A stretch of DNA of 64,000 bases from MED-G105 sp038522945 (GTDB taxonomy: Bacteria > Pseudomonadota > Alphaproteobacteria > Caulobacterales > Parvularculaceae), in contig JBCBJV010000012.1 in NCBI GenBank assembly GCA_038522945.1, positions 36,423 to 100,422 on the forward strand, in the 5' to 3' direction. Under the pieces are notes generated by a model. That model did not search any database. It was given only the letters and a program-made list of their open reading frames with translations, and had not been told where the DNA came from. Shown piece after piece: positions 42,000-51,591 of the stretch. Positions within the stretch are counted from its first letter, which is position 1. Each line of letters begins with the position of its first letter. Both the position numbers and the translations under genes were made by a program.

Positions 42000-43162
42000 G
42001 TACTGCTATTGAAGACCGTCATAGGACCACCGCTCACAAGCGGTTTGGTGTGTATGTGCACTGGCCGTATTGCACACGAATTTGTCCCTATTGCGACTTT
42101 AATGTTTTCAAGTCGCGTCCTGTCGACGCCGACCGCTGGCGAGATGTGTTGTTGGCTGACCTTGCCTATTGGCACCGCCTCATGCCTGACCACCAGCTGG
42201 TGAGTATCTACTTCGGCGGCGGCACGCCGTCCCTAGCGCCAGTCAATCTGGTCGGATCGTTGATTGAGACAGCAACGCGCCTTTGGGCAGCAGACAGCTC
42301 TATCGAAATCACCTTAGAAGCTAACCCGACCGACGCTGAAACAACGCGGCTGAACGACTTCGCCCAAGCTGGTGTCAATCGTATCTCACTTGGTGTGCAA
42401 AGCTTTTCCGATGATGAACTTAAGTTCCTAGGGCGAAACCATTCTGGCAGGGAAGCAATCGACTCGGTCGAGAAAATCGGGGCTCTCTTCGATCGCTATA
42501 CATTTGACCTCATCTATGCCCTGCCGGAACAGACGCTCCCGAAATGGGAAGAAACCCTGACGCGGGCGGCGGGTTTCGGCTCACCGCACCTTTCAGCTTA
42601 TCAGTTGACGATTGAGCCTGGGACCGCATTCGAACGCGCAGTTGAGCGGGGCCAATGGAAACCGCCGGACGATGACAAGGGCGCTGATTTCTATCAGTTG
42701 ACCCAACACGTGCTCGAAACTTCGGGCCTCCTGCGGTATGAAACTTCGAACCATGCCCGGCCAGGTTACAGGGCTATCCATAATCAACTGTATTGGCAGG
42801 GTCATGATTATGTGGGGATTGGGCCCGGTGCCCATGGACGCGTTACACTTGTCGGTAATCGGGTTGCGACCAAGACGGTTTCTCAGCCAACAGAGTATTT
42901 GCGTTTAGATCTTGATCCGACCGACCGTCTGGAAGTGCTCGAACCGTTAACGCCAGAGGGCCAGTTCATTGAACGACTTTCAATGGGGCTAAGATGGGTC
43001 GATGGCCTGGTCTTGTCTGCCGATGAACAAGACAGGCTTTCTGGAAAGCTCGCACAGCTAGAGGCGGACAATCTGTTAAAGAGAGATGGCCTAAAGATTA
43101 GGTTGACTGAGACTGGACAGATGCTCGTCAATTCTGTCGTTGCGGAGTTGATTGCCGATTAA
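41996..43162 (+). CDS. hemW: HemW-type radical-SAM haem chaperone
   Basis: HemN-like radical-SAM protein that binds haem and is thought to insert it into respiratory enzymes. The SAM-cluster motif is CTRICPYCDF near residue 26, with YFGGGTPSL, SLGVQSFSDDELKFLGRNH and the C-terminal HemN domain (GIGPGAHGRV). As in HemW proteins the extra cysteine used by CPDH-type HemN is absent at the N terminus. Start TTG 41996 overlaps the rdgB stop (TTGA); an alternative start is unclear. 388 aa. It ends convergent with amn with a 4-bp overlap of stops. Confidence 0.9.
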   Translation: MSTAIEDRHRTTAHKRFGVYVHWPYCTRICPYCDFNVFKSRPVDADRWRDVLLADLAYWHRLMPDHQLVSIYFGGGTPSLAPVNLVGSLIETATRLWAADSSIEITLEANPTDAETTRLNDFAQAGVNRISLGVQSFSDDELKFLGRNHSGREAIDSVEKIGALFDRYTFDLIYALPEQTLPKWEETLTRAAGFGSPHLSAYQLTIEPGTAFERAVERGQWKPPDDDKGADFYQLTQHVLETSGLLRYETSNHARPGYRAIHNQLYWQGHDYVGIGPGAHGRVTLVGNRVATKTVSQPTEYLRLDLDPTDRLEVLEPLTPEGQFIERLSMGLRWVDGLVLSADEQDRLSGKLAQLEADNLLKRDGLKIRLTETGQMLVNSVVAELIAD

Positions 43163-44625
43163 CGGAAAAACGGTTCGTCGAAGCTGCGCAGCTTTCGGGA
43201 CTGAAGCGTGCCGGCTTCTGCCTCACTGCGCAAATGCTCAATCGCCCGGATGCCGATCTCCAGGTGCTGGCTTACCCGCTCTTGATAAAAAGCGTCAGCC
43301 ATGCCGGGCAGTTTGATTTCACCGTGTAACGGGCGATCAGACACACACAGGAGGGTGCCGTATGGGACGCGGTAACGATACCCGTTAGCCGCAATCGTTG
43401 CAGATTCCATGTCGATGGCAATCGCACGGGACTGGTTCAACCGCACGGCGATCTGGTCAAATCGCAATTCCCAATTGCGGTCACTGGTCGTGACAACGGT
43501 TCCAGTGCGCAAGTGCTCTTTTAGCTCGGACATATCAATGCCCGAAACTTCTTGGACGGACTTTGTCAGGCAAACCTGCACTTCAGCAAGGCTCGGCAGG
43601 GGCACTGAAGGAGGCAGGACATCGTCCAGAACATTGTCGTCGCGCAAATATGCGTGAGCGAGGACATAGTCTCCCAGGCGTTGTGTCCGGCGCAGTCCGC
43701 CGCAATGGCCGATCATGAGCCAGACTTGCGCCCGCAGCACAGCCAGATGGTCTGTGATTGTCTTTGCGTTAGACGGGCCAACGCCAATGTTCACTAGCGT
43801 GATGCCTTGCCGGTTTTCCTTCAGTAGATGATAGGCCGGCATTTGCGGCGCCTTGGCGATGGGCGGCTTGGAGGGGCCAGTCCCTTTGCGGGTTTCCCGG
43901 CCACCGGGCTCAATCAGCGCCAGCGCATTCCCGGCCTCAACCTCTCGCACGCCATAGTCAATGAACTCATCCACATAACGTTGATAGTTTGTGAAGAGAA
44001 CATATTCCTGAAAATGTTGCGGCTTCGTGGCGGTGTAGTGCTGTATCCTGTGCAGGGAGTAATCAATGCGCTCCGCATTAAACAAGGAAAGCGGAAGGGG
44101 TCCTTCACGCATCAGGATCAGTTTCCCGTCAACGATATCGTCGTTGGTGGAAACCAGGTTTGGCGTATGGAAGTAGTATTGTAGCTCTTCGCGTTGCTGC
44201 GCCGACAGGGCGACAGTCGCGCTTTCCAGCGCGAAGCTGAGCGGTATAGGTGTTGTCGACTTTCCCACAAAGATCTTGGCGGAAAACCGCCGCATGATGC
44301 GCTGGAGTTGCTCTAGGAGATAGGTCTTGAATAACGCCGGCTGCGTGATCGTCATGCCGTAGATACTGGTGGACGCAACGCGGCCAAGGGCGAGATTACT
44401 GGTTTGGGTTGACTGCTCTGCAGGTACCTCAACGCACAAAAAAGGGTAATACGCAAAATCCCCTTCGCCGATTTTCAATCGGCCTTTTGCGTAAGAATCG
44501 AACCGCGTGGCGACCTGTGCCATCGCGCGCTCATAGTGTTCAATCAGCTCATCGACGGCATCTTCAGGGGTCTCGCACGCAATTAGCTCGGTTGCCGGAA
44601 TATCCGTATGCCCGTTCCCTTGCAT
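43159..44625 (-). CDS. amn: AMP nucleosidase
   Basis: Cleaves AMP to adenine and ribose 5-phosphate. The 488-aa protein has the AMP-nucleosidase N-terminal domain (AQVATRFDSYAKG, FLCVEVPAE, RVASTSIYGMTITQPALF) and a C-terminal nucleoside-phosphorylase fold with GITLVNIGVGPSNAKTI, MIGHCGGLRRTQ, AIDMESATIAANGYRYRVPYGTLLCVSD (Met-Glu catalytic region) and a terminal EHLRSEAEAG tail. Length fits E. coli Amn. Start ATG 44625. It is convergent with hemW and separated by 88 bp from ftsK, which runs in the same direction. Confidence 0.95.
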   Translation of the reverse strand: MQGNGHTDIPATELIACETPEDAVDELIEHYERAMAQVATRFDSYAKGRLKIGEGDFAYYPFLCVEVPAEQSTQTSNLALGRVASTSIYGMTITQPALFKTYLLEQLQRIMRRFSAKIFVGKSTTPIPLSFALESATVALSAQQREELQYYFHTPNLVSTNDDIVDGKLILMREGPLPLSLFNAERIDYSLHRIQHYTATKPQHFQEYVLFTNYQRYVDEFIDYGVREVEAGNALALIEPGGRETRKGTGPSKPPIAKAPQMPAYHLLKENRQGITLVNIGVGPSNAKTITDHLAVLRAQVWLMIGHCGGLRRTQRLGDYVLAHAYLRDDNVLDDVLPPSVPLPSLAEVQVCLTKSVQEVSGIDMSELKEHLRTGTVVTTSDRNWELRFDQIAVRLNQSRAIAIDMESATIAANGYRYRVPYGTLLCVSDRPLHGEIKLPGMADAFYQERVSQHLEIGIRAIEHLRSEAEAGTLQSRKLRSFDEPFFR

Positions 44626-44713
44626 GTTTCTCTCCCAGAATTAGCTTGGACGCGGTCATACGCGACAAAAGAAGAGAGCGCCAGCTTTTCCACAAGGCTT
44701 GTCCAAGCCGGGC

Positions 44714-47104
44714 TTAGGCTGCGTCTTCTCCCACGAGCACTTCGCGTTTGCCCGCGTGATTTGCCGGTGAAATGACGCCGTCCTCTTCCATCCGCTCAAT
44801 CAGCGTTGCTGCGCGGTTATAGCCAATCTGCAGTCGTCGTTGAACGTAAGACGTCGATGCCTTCCGGTCACGGATCACAATTGCAACGGCTTTGTCATAT
44901 AGCGCATCGCCGGATGACGTATTACCTCCGATATCAAGACCGGCGACCGCCCCGTCTTCATCCTCGCGCATCTCGGTGACTTCTTGGACATAGTCCGGCT
45001 TGCCCTGTTTTTTCAGGAACTTAACGACTTTCTCCACTTCATCATCGGAAACAAAGGCGCCGTGGACCCGGCGGATGCGCCCACCGCCCGCCATGTGGAG
45101 CATATCACCCATGCCGAGAAGTTGTTCGGCCCCTTGTTCGCCAAGAATGGTGCGGCTGTCGATTTTTGATGTGACCTGGAAGCTGATCCGCGTGGGGAAG
45201 TTCGCTTTGATCGTGCCGGTTATCACGTCAACGGAAGGACGCTGGGTCGCCATTATCAAGTGAATGCCAGCGGCCCGTGCCATTTGCGCCAGCCGCTGCA
45301 CCATGGCTTCGATATCTTTGCCGGCGACCATCATGAGGTCGGCAACCTCATCGATGACCACAACAATAAACGGCATGGCGCTGTAATCGAGCTCTTCACT
45401 TTCGTAAACTGGCTCTCCAGTTTCGCCATCGTAGCCGGTGTGAACCGTCCGGGTTAGGACTTCTCCGTCGGCGTCAGCTTCAGCAACCCGTTGGTTGAAG
45501 CCCTCAATATTGCGCACGCCAAGCTTGGACATTTTCCGGTAGCGCTCTTCCATTTCACGAACGGTCCACTTGAGGGCCACGACAGCTTTGCGCGGATCAG
45601 TCACGACCGGGGCAAGCAAGTGCGGAATGCCCTCGTAAACGGAAAGCTCCAGCATCTTCGGGTCGATCATGATGAGCTTGCATTCGTCCGGTGAGAGACG
45701 GAAAAGCAGCGATAAGATCATCGTGTTGATCCCGACTGACTTACCCGAGCCAGTCGTTCCCGCGATCAACAAGTGGGGCATACGCGCAAGATCTGCGAAA
45801 ACCGGCTCACCGCCGATGGACTTGCCCAAAGTAAGTGTGAGATCGCCGCGGGTATTTTCAAAGTCGTCACTGGAAAACAGCTCACGGATGAAAACGGTTT
45901 CGCGGGTCTGGTTGGGGAGCTCGATACCAATGGCGTTCCGTCCTGGGATGACCGCGACCCGCGCCGCCACTGCGGCCATTGAGCGAGCAATATCATCGGC
46001 AAGGCCAATGACGCGGGAAGACTTAACCCCGGCAGCCGGTTCCAATTCGTAAAGCGTCACGACGGGGCCAGGGCGGACATTGATGATCTCGCCGCGAACG
46101 CCGAAGTCGCTCAAGACATTTTCAAGCATCCGGGCGTTTTGTTCCAGGGCTTCGTCCGACACGACTTCGCCACGTGAGGCAGGGACCTTTGCCAGTAGGT
46201 TCAAGGCTGGAAGCTGGTAAGAACCGGGAGAAAAGACCGGGAAATCTGGCTGGATTTCGCGAGTTTCTCTGCGGCCTTTCTTTTTGCTCGGCTCCTCACG
46301 AATGATCCGGCGTTGGGACGGAGGCGCAACGAGGGTGTCGCTCTCATCTTCGAAATCGACACTCGCCGCTTCGCTAGCGGAGTTCTCAAGTTCAGCGCCC
46401 TTTGGTTGGGCCAGCTCGCCGAGGTCGTTATCGGTCCAAGTTTCGTTGGTCTGACGGGGAGACGGCATGTCAATCCCAGCTGCATCAAGACGCTCACTGA
46501 CGAATGATTGCAGCCATTCATTGAGCCAAAGCCCCGCTGACCAGGCTGCCAACAATCTATCCCGGGTCAGACCACAAGTTAGCGCTAGGCCGGCAAGGGC
46601 AGCAGTGCTGAGCGTCAACAAAAGAGCCACGCGCAAAAGTGTGGCAAGTCCCGCACGATCGAAAACCAATCCAAGTAGCCCATCGCCCATAAGCCCGCCG
46701 GGAGAAGTATTAAACGGCCAAGTGATGGGTGTCGGCAGCAAACCAAGGGCGCAGACTGTCAGCGCCACCACTATGGGGAAGACGCCAATGCGGACTAAAA
46801 CCTCACGCGGCGACCGGTCTTCCGGTGCGTGATTGCCGCCATCGACAATGGCAACGCCGCCCCAAACCAACATCGGCAAAACGAAAACAAACCATGCACC
46901 CCCAAGGAGCTGAAGAATTGCGTCAGCGATAATAGCGCCGGGCAAGCCGAACATGTTTTCCGGTGCAGCACCAGTTGAGGTATTCCAGCTAGGGTCGCTG
47001 ATGGAAAAAGACGCCACTGACCCAAGAAGAAACAAGCCAAGCATGACAAAGGCCGCGCCGCCCGCGCGATATAGCCATAGGCGTTTTAAACCACTGAAAG
47101 TCAT
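44714..47104 (-). CDS. ftsK: DNA translocase FtsK
   Basis: Chromosome-dimer resolution and septal DNA pump. From ATG 47104 it has 796 aa: four N-terminal membrane segments (first near YRAGGAAFVMLGLFLLG), an acidic linker, and a RecA-like motor with Walker A GTTGSGKSVGINTM, Walker B FIVVVIDEVADLMM and the ATQRPSVDVITG segment. The C-terminal gamma winged helix (RKASTSYVQRRLQIGYNRAA), which reads KOPS-type sequences, is intact. An in-frame start 29 codons upstream is basic and less likely. The 143-bp region between amt and ftsK carries TTAA-N6-TTAA at 47225-47238, one base short of a CtrA box. Confidence 0.96.
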   Translation of the reverse strand: MTFSGLKRLWLYRAGGAAFVMLGLFLLGSVASFSISDPSWNTSTGAAPENMFGLPGAIIADAILQLLGGAWFVFVLPMLVWGGVAIVDGGNHAPEDRSPREVLVRIGVFPIVVALTVCALGLLPTPITWPFNTSPGGLMGDGLLGLVFDRAGLATLLRVALLLTLSTAALAGLALTCGLTRDRLLAAWSAGLWLNEWLQSFVSERLDAAGIDMPSPRQTNETWTDNDLGELAQPKGAELENSASEAASVDFEDESDTLVAPPSQRRIIREEPSKKKGRRETREIQPDFPVFSPGSYQLPALNLLAKVPASRGEVVSDEALEQNARMLENVLSDFGVRGEIINVRPGPVVTLYELEPAAGVKSSRVIGLADDIARSMAAVAARVAVIPGRNAIGIELPNQTRETVFIRELFSSDDFENTRGDLTLTLGKSIGGEPVFADLARMPHLLIAGTTGSGKSVGINTMILSLLFRLSPDECKLIMIDPKMLELSVYEGIPHLLAPVVTDPRKAVVALKWTVREMEERYRKMSKLGVRNIEGFNQRVAEADADGEVLTRTVHTGYDGETGEPVYESEELDYSAMPFIVVVIDEVADLMMVAGKDIEAMVQRLAQMARAAGIHLIMATQRPSVDVITGTIKANFPTRISFQVTSKIDSRTILGEQGAEQLLGMGDMLHMAGGGRIRRVHGAFVSDDEVEKVVKFLKKQGKPDYVQEVTEMREDEDGAVAGLDIGGNTSSGDALYDKAVAIVIRDRKASTSYVQRRLQIGYNRAATLIERMEEDGVISPANHAGKREVLVGEDAA

Positions 47105-47247
47105 TGCCAGGCGACGATCCTTTTGCCCACGAAACACAGGAGACGGTCGGTCCCGAGCAAACCAAGCGGCCGGCCCGTGCAGAAATCTCAAGGCTTAGTG
47201 TGCCACGGCGACGGTCAAAAAGGGTTAATGGGCGTTAACCATTTGCC

Positions 47248-48552
47248 TTATGAATTGGCGAATTCGGGGTAAGCCTCAAGCCCAAGTTCGGATTTATCGA
47301 GACCGTCTGTTTCCTCTTCGATCGCAGAGCGGATGCCGATAGAATAGCGCAGCGCCAGCCAGATCAACAAGCTGGTTGCAAATACGAATGCGCCGATCAT
47401 GATCACGCCCACGGCCTGTCCAACGATCGAGGCATCACTATTGGTCCAAGGAACAATCAGGGTGCCCCATATCCCACAGAGCAAGTGGGCGGGTATGGCC
47501 CCTACCACATCATCGATGCGCAATCGATCCAGGAGAGGGATCGCAACTGTCACGATGACGCCGCCAAAAGCACCTATCACAACCGCCTGCCAAATCGCCG
47601 GGGTCAGCGGTTCTGCGGTAATCGAGACCAGCCCACCAATCGCGCCGTTCAAGACGATCGTGAGATCGATTTTCCGGTAGATAAAGCTGGTCATGATGAC
47701 GGCCGATAGAACGCCGCCACAAGCCGCCATATTCGTATTGACGATAACATTCGCCACATTGACGGCATTTTCTATGGTGCCAAGCGCCAGCTGGGAGCCG
47801 CCATTAAATCCGAACCAGCCGAGCCAGAGAATGAAAGTGCCGAGGGTTGCCAGCGGCAGGTTTGAGCCAGGCAGGGGGAGAACCCGGCTTCCGTCATATT
47901 TCCCGCGCCGGGGCCCCAAAACCAGGGCACCAGCGAGGGCTGCCCAGCCGCCTGTGGAGTGAACGAGAGTTGAGCCGGCAAAGTCAGAGAATTGCCAGGT
48001 GGCGTCGAGATAGCCCTCGCCCCACTCCCATGACGCCTGGATCGGGTAAATGATCCCTGTCAGGAGTGCCACGAAAATGAGGAACGGCAACAGCTTAATC
48101 CGTTCAGCCAACGTGCCAGAGACAATCGACGCGGCGGTGGCAACAAAGACCATCTGGAAGAACCAGTCTGACGAGGCGGCATACCCGGTCCCGACAGGAT
48201 CGTTATCGTCCGCGCGCCAAGAGGTAAAGCTGCCCAAAAGTCCACCGGGCTCAACAGTGTAAATAAGGTTGTATCCCACCGTCCAAACCATGACGCCTGC
48301 GATGGAGTAGAGCGCAATATTCTTTAGACAGATTGTTGCTGCGTTTTTGGAGCGTACGAGACCGACCTCCAGCATGCAGAATCCGGCAGCCATGAACATG
48401 ACAATCACCCCGGAGAACAAGAACAGCAGCGAGTTAAAGACAAACTGAGAGGTGTCGCTGGCAGGCGCCGCCGCATCCTGGGCGAGGGCCGCGGGCGCGC
48501 CTTGAACCAATATGGCGAGGGAAAGCGCGACAAGGGTTAGGGCACGCATCAT
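47248..48552 (-). CDS. amt: ammonium transporter (Amt family)
   Basis: Trimeric inner-membrane ammonia/ammonium channel. A signal peptide-like N terminus (LTLVALSLAILVQGAPAALA) precedes about eleven membrane helices. Landmarks: FMAAGFCMLEVGLVRSKN, the ASSDWFFQMVFVATAASIVSG region, the pore His in STLVHSTGGWAALAG, LGWFGFNGGSQLALG and the second pore His in AIPAHLLCGIWGTLIVP. 434 aa. A GlnK (PII) gene normally accompanies amt but is absent here. It runs in the same direction as ftsK and is divergent from the UbiH-type gene. Confidence 0.95.
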   Translation of the reverse strand: MMRALTLVALSLAILVQGAPAALAQDAAAPASDTSQFVFNSLLFLFSGVIVMFMAAGFCMLEVGLVRSKNAATICLKNIALYSIAGVMVWTVGYNLIYTVEPGGLLGSFTSWRADDNDPVGTGYAASSDWFFQMVFVATAASIVSGTLAERIKLLPFLIFVALLTGIIYPIQASWEWGEGYLDATWQFSDFAGSTLVHSTGGWAALAGALVLGPRRGKYDGSRVLPLPGSNLPLATLGTFILWLGWFGFNGGSQLALGTIENAVNVANVIVNTNMAACGGVLSAVIMTSFIYRKIDLTIVLNGAIGGLVSITAEPLTPAIWQAVVIGAFGGVIVTVAIPLLDRLRIDDVVGAIPAHLLCGIWGTLIVPWTNSDASIVGQAVGVIMIGAFVFATSLLIWLALRYSIGIRSAIEEETDGLDKSELGLEAYPEFANS

Positions 48553-48749
48553 GGGCCGAATCCTTCTTCATGTTCTTGCTTGAGCCGCTGCCGTCGGGTT
48601 TTGTTTTCAGCTTCTGGCATAGGCTTTTGACGTGGGTTTTAACTGCCTAGGCTAAGATCGTTTTTGCTGCGCTGCAACAGTGGCGGCGGTTCGCCGCAAA
48701 TTGGCCGGTTGTGCTCGACGAGCCCGATTTCGCATGGAATACCGAGTTC

Positions 48750-50006
48750 ATGGAAACCAAGACGTCCCTGGCGCAGAAGTCATATGATATTGTCGTTGTT
48801 GGCGGCGGCCTTGCTGGAGCGCTCAGCGGGTTAGCCCTGGCCCGGCTGGGGTTTCGACTTGCGATCATTGATCCGCAGCCAATAGAGGCCATGCTCGATC
48901 AGTCCTACGATGGACGAACGACGGCACTCGCCTATGCGTGCGTGCGGCTGCTTGAACGTCTCGACCTTTGGGCGGACATGAAAAGCGAAGCCGAACCAAT
49001 CCGCGATATTCTGGTGACCGACGGTCATCGGGACCGATCCGGAGAGTTTGCGGGTGTCGCTGGTCTCGACATGCATTTCGACAGTCGCCAACTGGATGGG
49101 GAAGAAGCGCTCGGCTGGATCATCGAAAACCGGATCATGCGTCGTGAGATCTATCGTGCGCTGGAACGTGAACACCGTGTTGAGTTGATCTCTGGTCGAA
49201 AGCAGACGGGGTTTGATCCCGGCAAAGGCCGTGCGCGTTTGACGCTAGACAATGGCGATACCATCGAGACACTTCTCGTTGTGGCCGCGGACGGTCGCTA
49301 TTCGCCGTTGCGCAGTGCGGCCGGTATCAAGGTTCATAAATGGGGTTATCCTCAGTCCGGGATTGTTACTGTTGTGACTCATGACCGGCCTCATAAAGGC
49401 GTTGCACAAGAGCTATTCTTACCGTCCGGGCCATTCGCTATTCTTCCAATGACGGAAAATCGCGCGTCGCTCGTTTGGACAGAAAAATCAGATGCTGCGC
49501 GCGTGTATATGGCCCTGGACGACGAGAAGTTCCGCGACGCGATCGCTTCGCGGTTTGGTGAATATCTCGGCCATGTCGATCTGCAGGGGCCGCGCTGGTC
49601 TTATCCCTTAGCGTTTCATCTGTCCCATGAGTTTATTTCAAAGCGTCTTGTATTGATTGGCGATGCGGCCCGGGCCATTCATCCGATTGCTGGGCAAGGG
49701 TTCAATCTGGGCCTGAAAGATATCGCCGCGCTTTATGATGTGCTCGCGGAGGCCCAGTCCGTCGGGCTTGATATTGGTCAACTGGCAACGCTTGAAAAGT
49801 ACCAGCAATGGCGCCGGTATGATTCAACAACGCTTGCGCTTGGCACGGATGTCCTCAATCGTCTGTTCTCAAACAATATCGCGCCGATCCGTCACGCGCG
49901 TCGTTTGGGGCTCGGGGCAGTTAATGCTATCGCGCCCTTGCGAAAAATGTTCATGCGCCAGGCCGGGGCGGATTTGGGCGCATTGCCGAGCTTGTTGCAG
50001 CGTTAG
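48750..50006 (+). CDS. UbiH/UbiF/COQ6-family FAD monooxygenase
   Basis: Flavin hydroxylase of ubiquinone biosynthesis. The 418-aa protein from ATG 48750 has the dinucleotide fold VVVGGGLAGALSGLAL, the AADGRYSPLR motif and the second FAD motif IGDAARAIHPIAGQGFNLGLKDIAAL, diagnostic of UbiH/UbiF/VisC. Which ring position it hydroxylates cannot be decided. A GTG 13 codons upstream is an alternative start. It is divergent from amt. UbiH-amt-ftsK-lolA-xthA are often together in alphaproteobacteria, but lolA and xthA are elsewhere in this window. Confidence 0.9.
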   Translation: METKTSLAQKSYDIVVVGGGLAGALSGLALARLGFRLAIIDPQPIEAMLDQSYDGRTTALAYACVRLLERLDLWADMKSEAEPIRDILVTDGHRDRSGEFAGVAGLDMHFDSRQLDGEEALGWIIENRIMRREIYRALEREHRVELISGRKQTGFDPGKGRARLTLDNGDTIETLLVVAADGRYSPLRSAAGIKVHKWGYPQSGIVTVVTHDRPHKGVAQELFLPSGPFAILPMTENRASLVWTEKSDAARVYMALDDEKFRDAIASRFGEYLGHVDLQGPRWSYPLAFHLSHEFISKRLVLIGDAARAIHPIAGQGFNLGLKDIAALYDVLAEAQSVGLDIGQLATLEKYQQWRRYDSTTLALGTDVLNRLFSNNIAPIRHARRLGLGAVNAIAPLRKMFMRQAGADLGALPSLLQR

Positions 50007-50020
50007 TCTGAATTTAACTC

Positions 50021-50117
50021 TGTCATTCCCGCGAAGGCAGGAATCCAGTTAGTGTTAGTCCCTTTGTTATGGATCCCCGCTGCTGGGGGAATGGCAGGAA
50101 TGGCAGGAATGGGAGGA
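50021..50117. repeat. REP-like extragenic element with 9-bp tandem tail
   Basis: TGTCATTCCCGCGAAGGCAG followed by GAATCCAG (50021-50048) is the left arm of a common proteobacterial extragenic palindrome; a degenerate right arm (GGATCCCCGCTGCTGGGGGAAT) ends near 50092. It is followed by three near-identical 9-bp units, ATGGCAGGA twice and ATGGGAGGA (50091-50117). It fills the gap between convergent genes. Confidence 0.65.
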
Positions 50118-50124
50118 AAAAACC

Positions 50125-50637
50125 CTATCCCTTCAGCACCAATTCGCCGTTCCGCGCTTCAACGCTCTGAAGCTCTGACAAGAAGCTCATGCCGAGCAGG
50201 TTTGTGGCGAGTTGCTCATCAGGCAGAATAAATGTCTGAACGCTATGCACAATGATGCTATCGATTTCGATGGCATCAATCGTCACGAATGCTGCGTGGG
50301 TCACACCATTAGCTGTCTGGACAGGGTGCTTATATTCATCCGCTCTCGGATAAATACCAGAATTGCGGGCGTCGGTTTCACGTAAGGCCACATAGCTGGC
50401 GCCTGTATCCACCAGAAATGACGCAGGCCGATTATTGACGCGCGCGGAGACAAAGTACTGATTGTGCACACCCTGGCGAATACGCACTTCCCGCGCGAAG
50501 ACATTGTGGGCGGTGGGCGCGACAGTCTCGGCAACCGGTAGCGATTCTGGTTCGGCGTTTTTGTTCGCCTCAAAATATTTCACCGCGCCGACAATGAGCC
50601 CGACACACAACGCGGCTCCAAACAACTGATCATTCAT
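50125..50637 (-). CDS. retropepsin-like aspartic protease, membrane-anchored (TIGR02281 type)
   Basis: A 170-aa protein with an N-terminal membrane anchor (FGAALCVGLIVGAVKYF) and a clan-AA aspartic protease domain: the active-site triad is in FLVDTGASYVAL (about residues 94-105), and a hydrophobic LLGMSFLSEL segment near the C terminus matches the second psi-loop. Retropepsin-like bacterial enzymes act as dimers in the periplasm or inner membrane; the substrate is unknown. The gene stands between a REP-like element and dapB, all on the minus strand, with about 130 bp to dapB. Confidence 0.85.
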   Translation of the reverse strand: MNDQLFGAALCVGLIVGAVKYFEANKNAEPESLPVAETVAPTAHNVFAREVRIRQGVHNQYFVSARVNNRPASFLVDTGASYVALRETDARNSGIYPRADEYKHPVQTANGVTHAAFVTIDAIEIDSIIVHSVQTFILPDEQLATNLLGMSFLSELQSVEARNGELVLKG

Positions 50638-50769
50638 GACACTCTCGCTCCTGTCTCCACGTTTGCACGGGGACGGTTAAGGAACGGGGGCCTCGTATGG
50701 TAAAATTGCGTTTGCCTTGTTGGCGAGGCGTCAACGGGGCGGTGTGTTTCGGAACGCCGATCTTGCCGT

Positions 50770-51591
50770 CTATTTTTGAGACTCTTTTAGTCCGAGCACG
50801 TCGCCCATGGAGTAAAGCCCTGGGTCTTTGCCGATCGCCCAGCGGGCAGCGCGTACGGCTCCCTTGGCAAACAGGCTTCGATCCAGCGCTTCATGGGAAA
50901 GCGTGATCACCTCGCTGTCGCTGGCGAACATGACCTCATGACGCCCAATGATGCCGCCGCCCCTGACAACCGACATGCCGATCTCGTCTGACCTGCGTGC
51001 CTGGCGGATCGTTGACCGGTCGGTGACCTGCGCGGCTGATAAGTCCAGCCCGCGTCCTTCAGCGGCGGCCTCGCCCAACATGAGGGCAGTCCCCGACGGG
51101 GCGTCGATTTTGCGGCGGTGGTGTGCCTCGATCACTTCGATGTCGAAGTCAGCCCCGAGGTTTTTGGCAGCCTGGTGCACCAGTGAAAGGAGGAAGTTGA
51201 CGCCAAGGCTCATATTGCCCGACTGGACGATGGGGATCGTCCGGGCGAGGGCCTCCAGCTCAGCCTGCTGCTCGTCGCTGAAGCCCGTGGTGCCTATGAC
51301 GAGGGGCACATTGTGGCCCTTTGCTGCCGCCGCCACCGAGACCGTTGCGGCGGGAACGGTGAAATCGATGAGCACATCAGACCCGGTCAAGACAGTTGCG
51401 GGCGTGTCACTCACTTGTAGGCCGATCCCGTCGAGCCCGGCCAGGACACCAAGGTCCTTACCCAGGTTCGATGATCCCGGCGCTTCAAGCCCGCCGGCCA
51501 CCGTCGTTTCCGGTGTACTCAGGACTTCTCTCAAGAGGGCGCGGCCCATACGGCCTGCGGCGCCCGAAATGGCAATACGCGACAGGCTCAT
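50770..51591 (-). CDS. dapB: 4-hydroxy-tetrahydrodipicolinate reductase
   Basis: NAD(P)H-dependent enzyme of the lysine/diaminopimelate pathway. The 273-aa protein begins MSLSRIAISGAAGRMGRALL (Rossmann motif GAAGRMG), with LVIGTTGFSDEQQAELEA and the catalytic EAHHRRKIDAPSGTALMLG (His-His and Lys). Length and motifs are standard. The stop of the M1 peptidase gene overlaps the dapB start by 4 bp on the same strand (51588-51591), so dapB is downstream of and coupled to that gene. dapF is 14 kb away. Confidence 0.96.
   Translation of the reverse strand: MSLSRIAISGAAGRMGRALLREVLSTPETTVAGGLEAPGSSNLGKDLGVLAGLDGIGLQVSDTPATVLTGSDVLIDFTVPAATVSVAAAAKGHNVPLVIGTTGFSDEQQAELEALARTIPIVQSGNMSLGVNFLLSLVHQAAKNLGADFDIEVIEAHHRRKIDAPSGTALMLGEAAAEGRGLDLSAAQVTDRSTIRQARRSDEIGMSVVRGGGIIGRHEVMFASDSEVITLSHEALDRSLFAKGAVRAARWAIGKDPGLYSMGDVLGLKESQK

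Noticed and set aside
47225..47238. CtrA box upstream of ftsK
   Set aside because: The two TTAA halves are six, not seven, bases apart, so it fails the consensus spacing; listed only as a near match.
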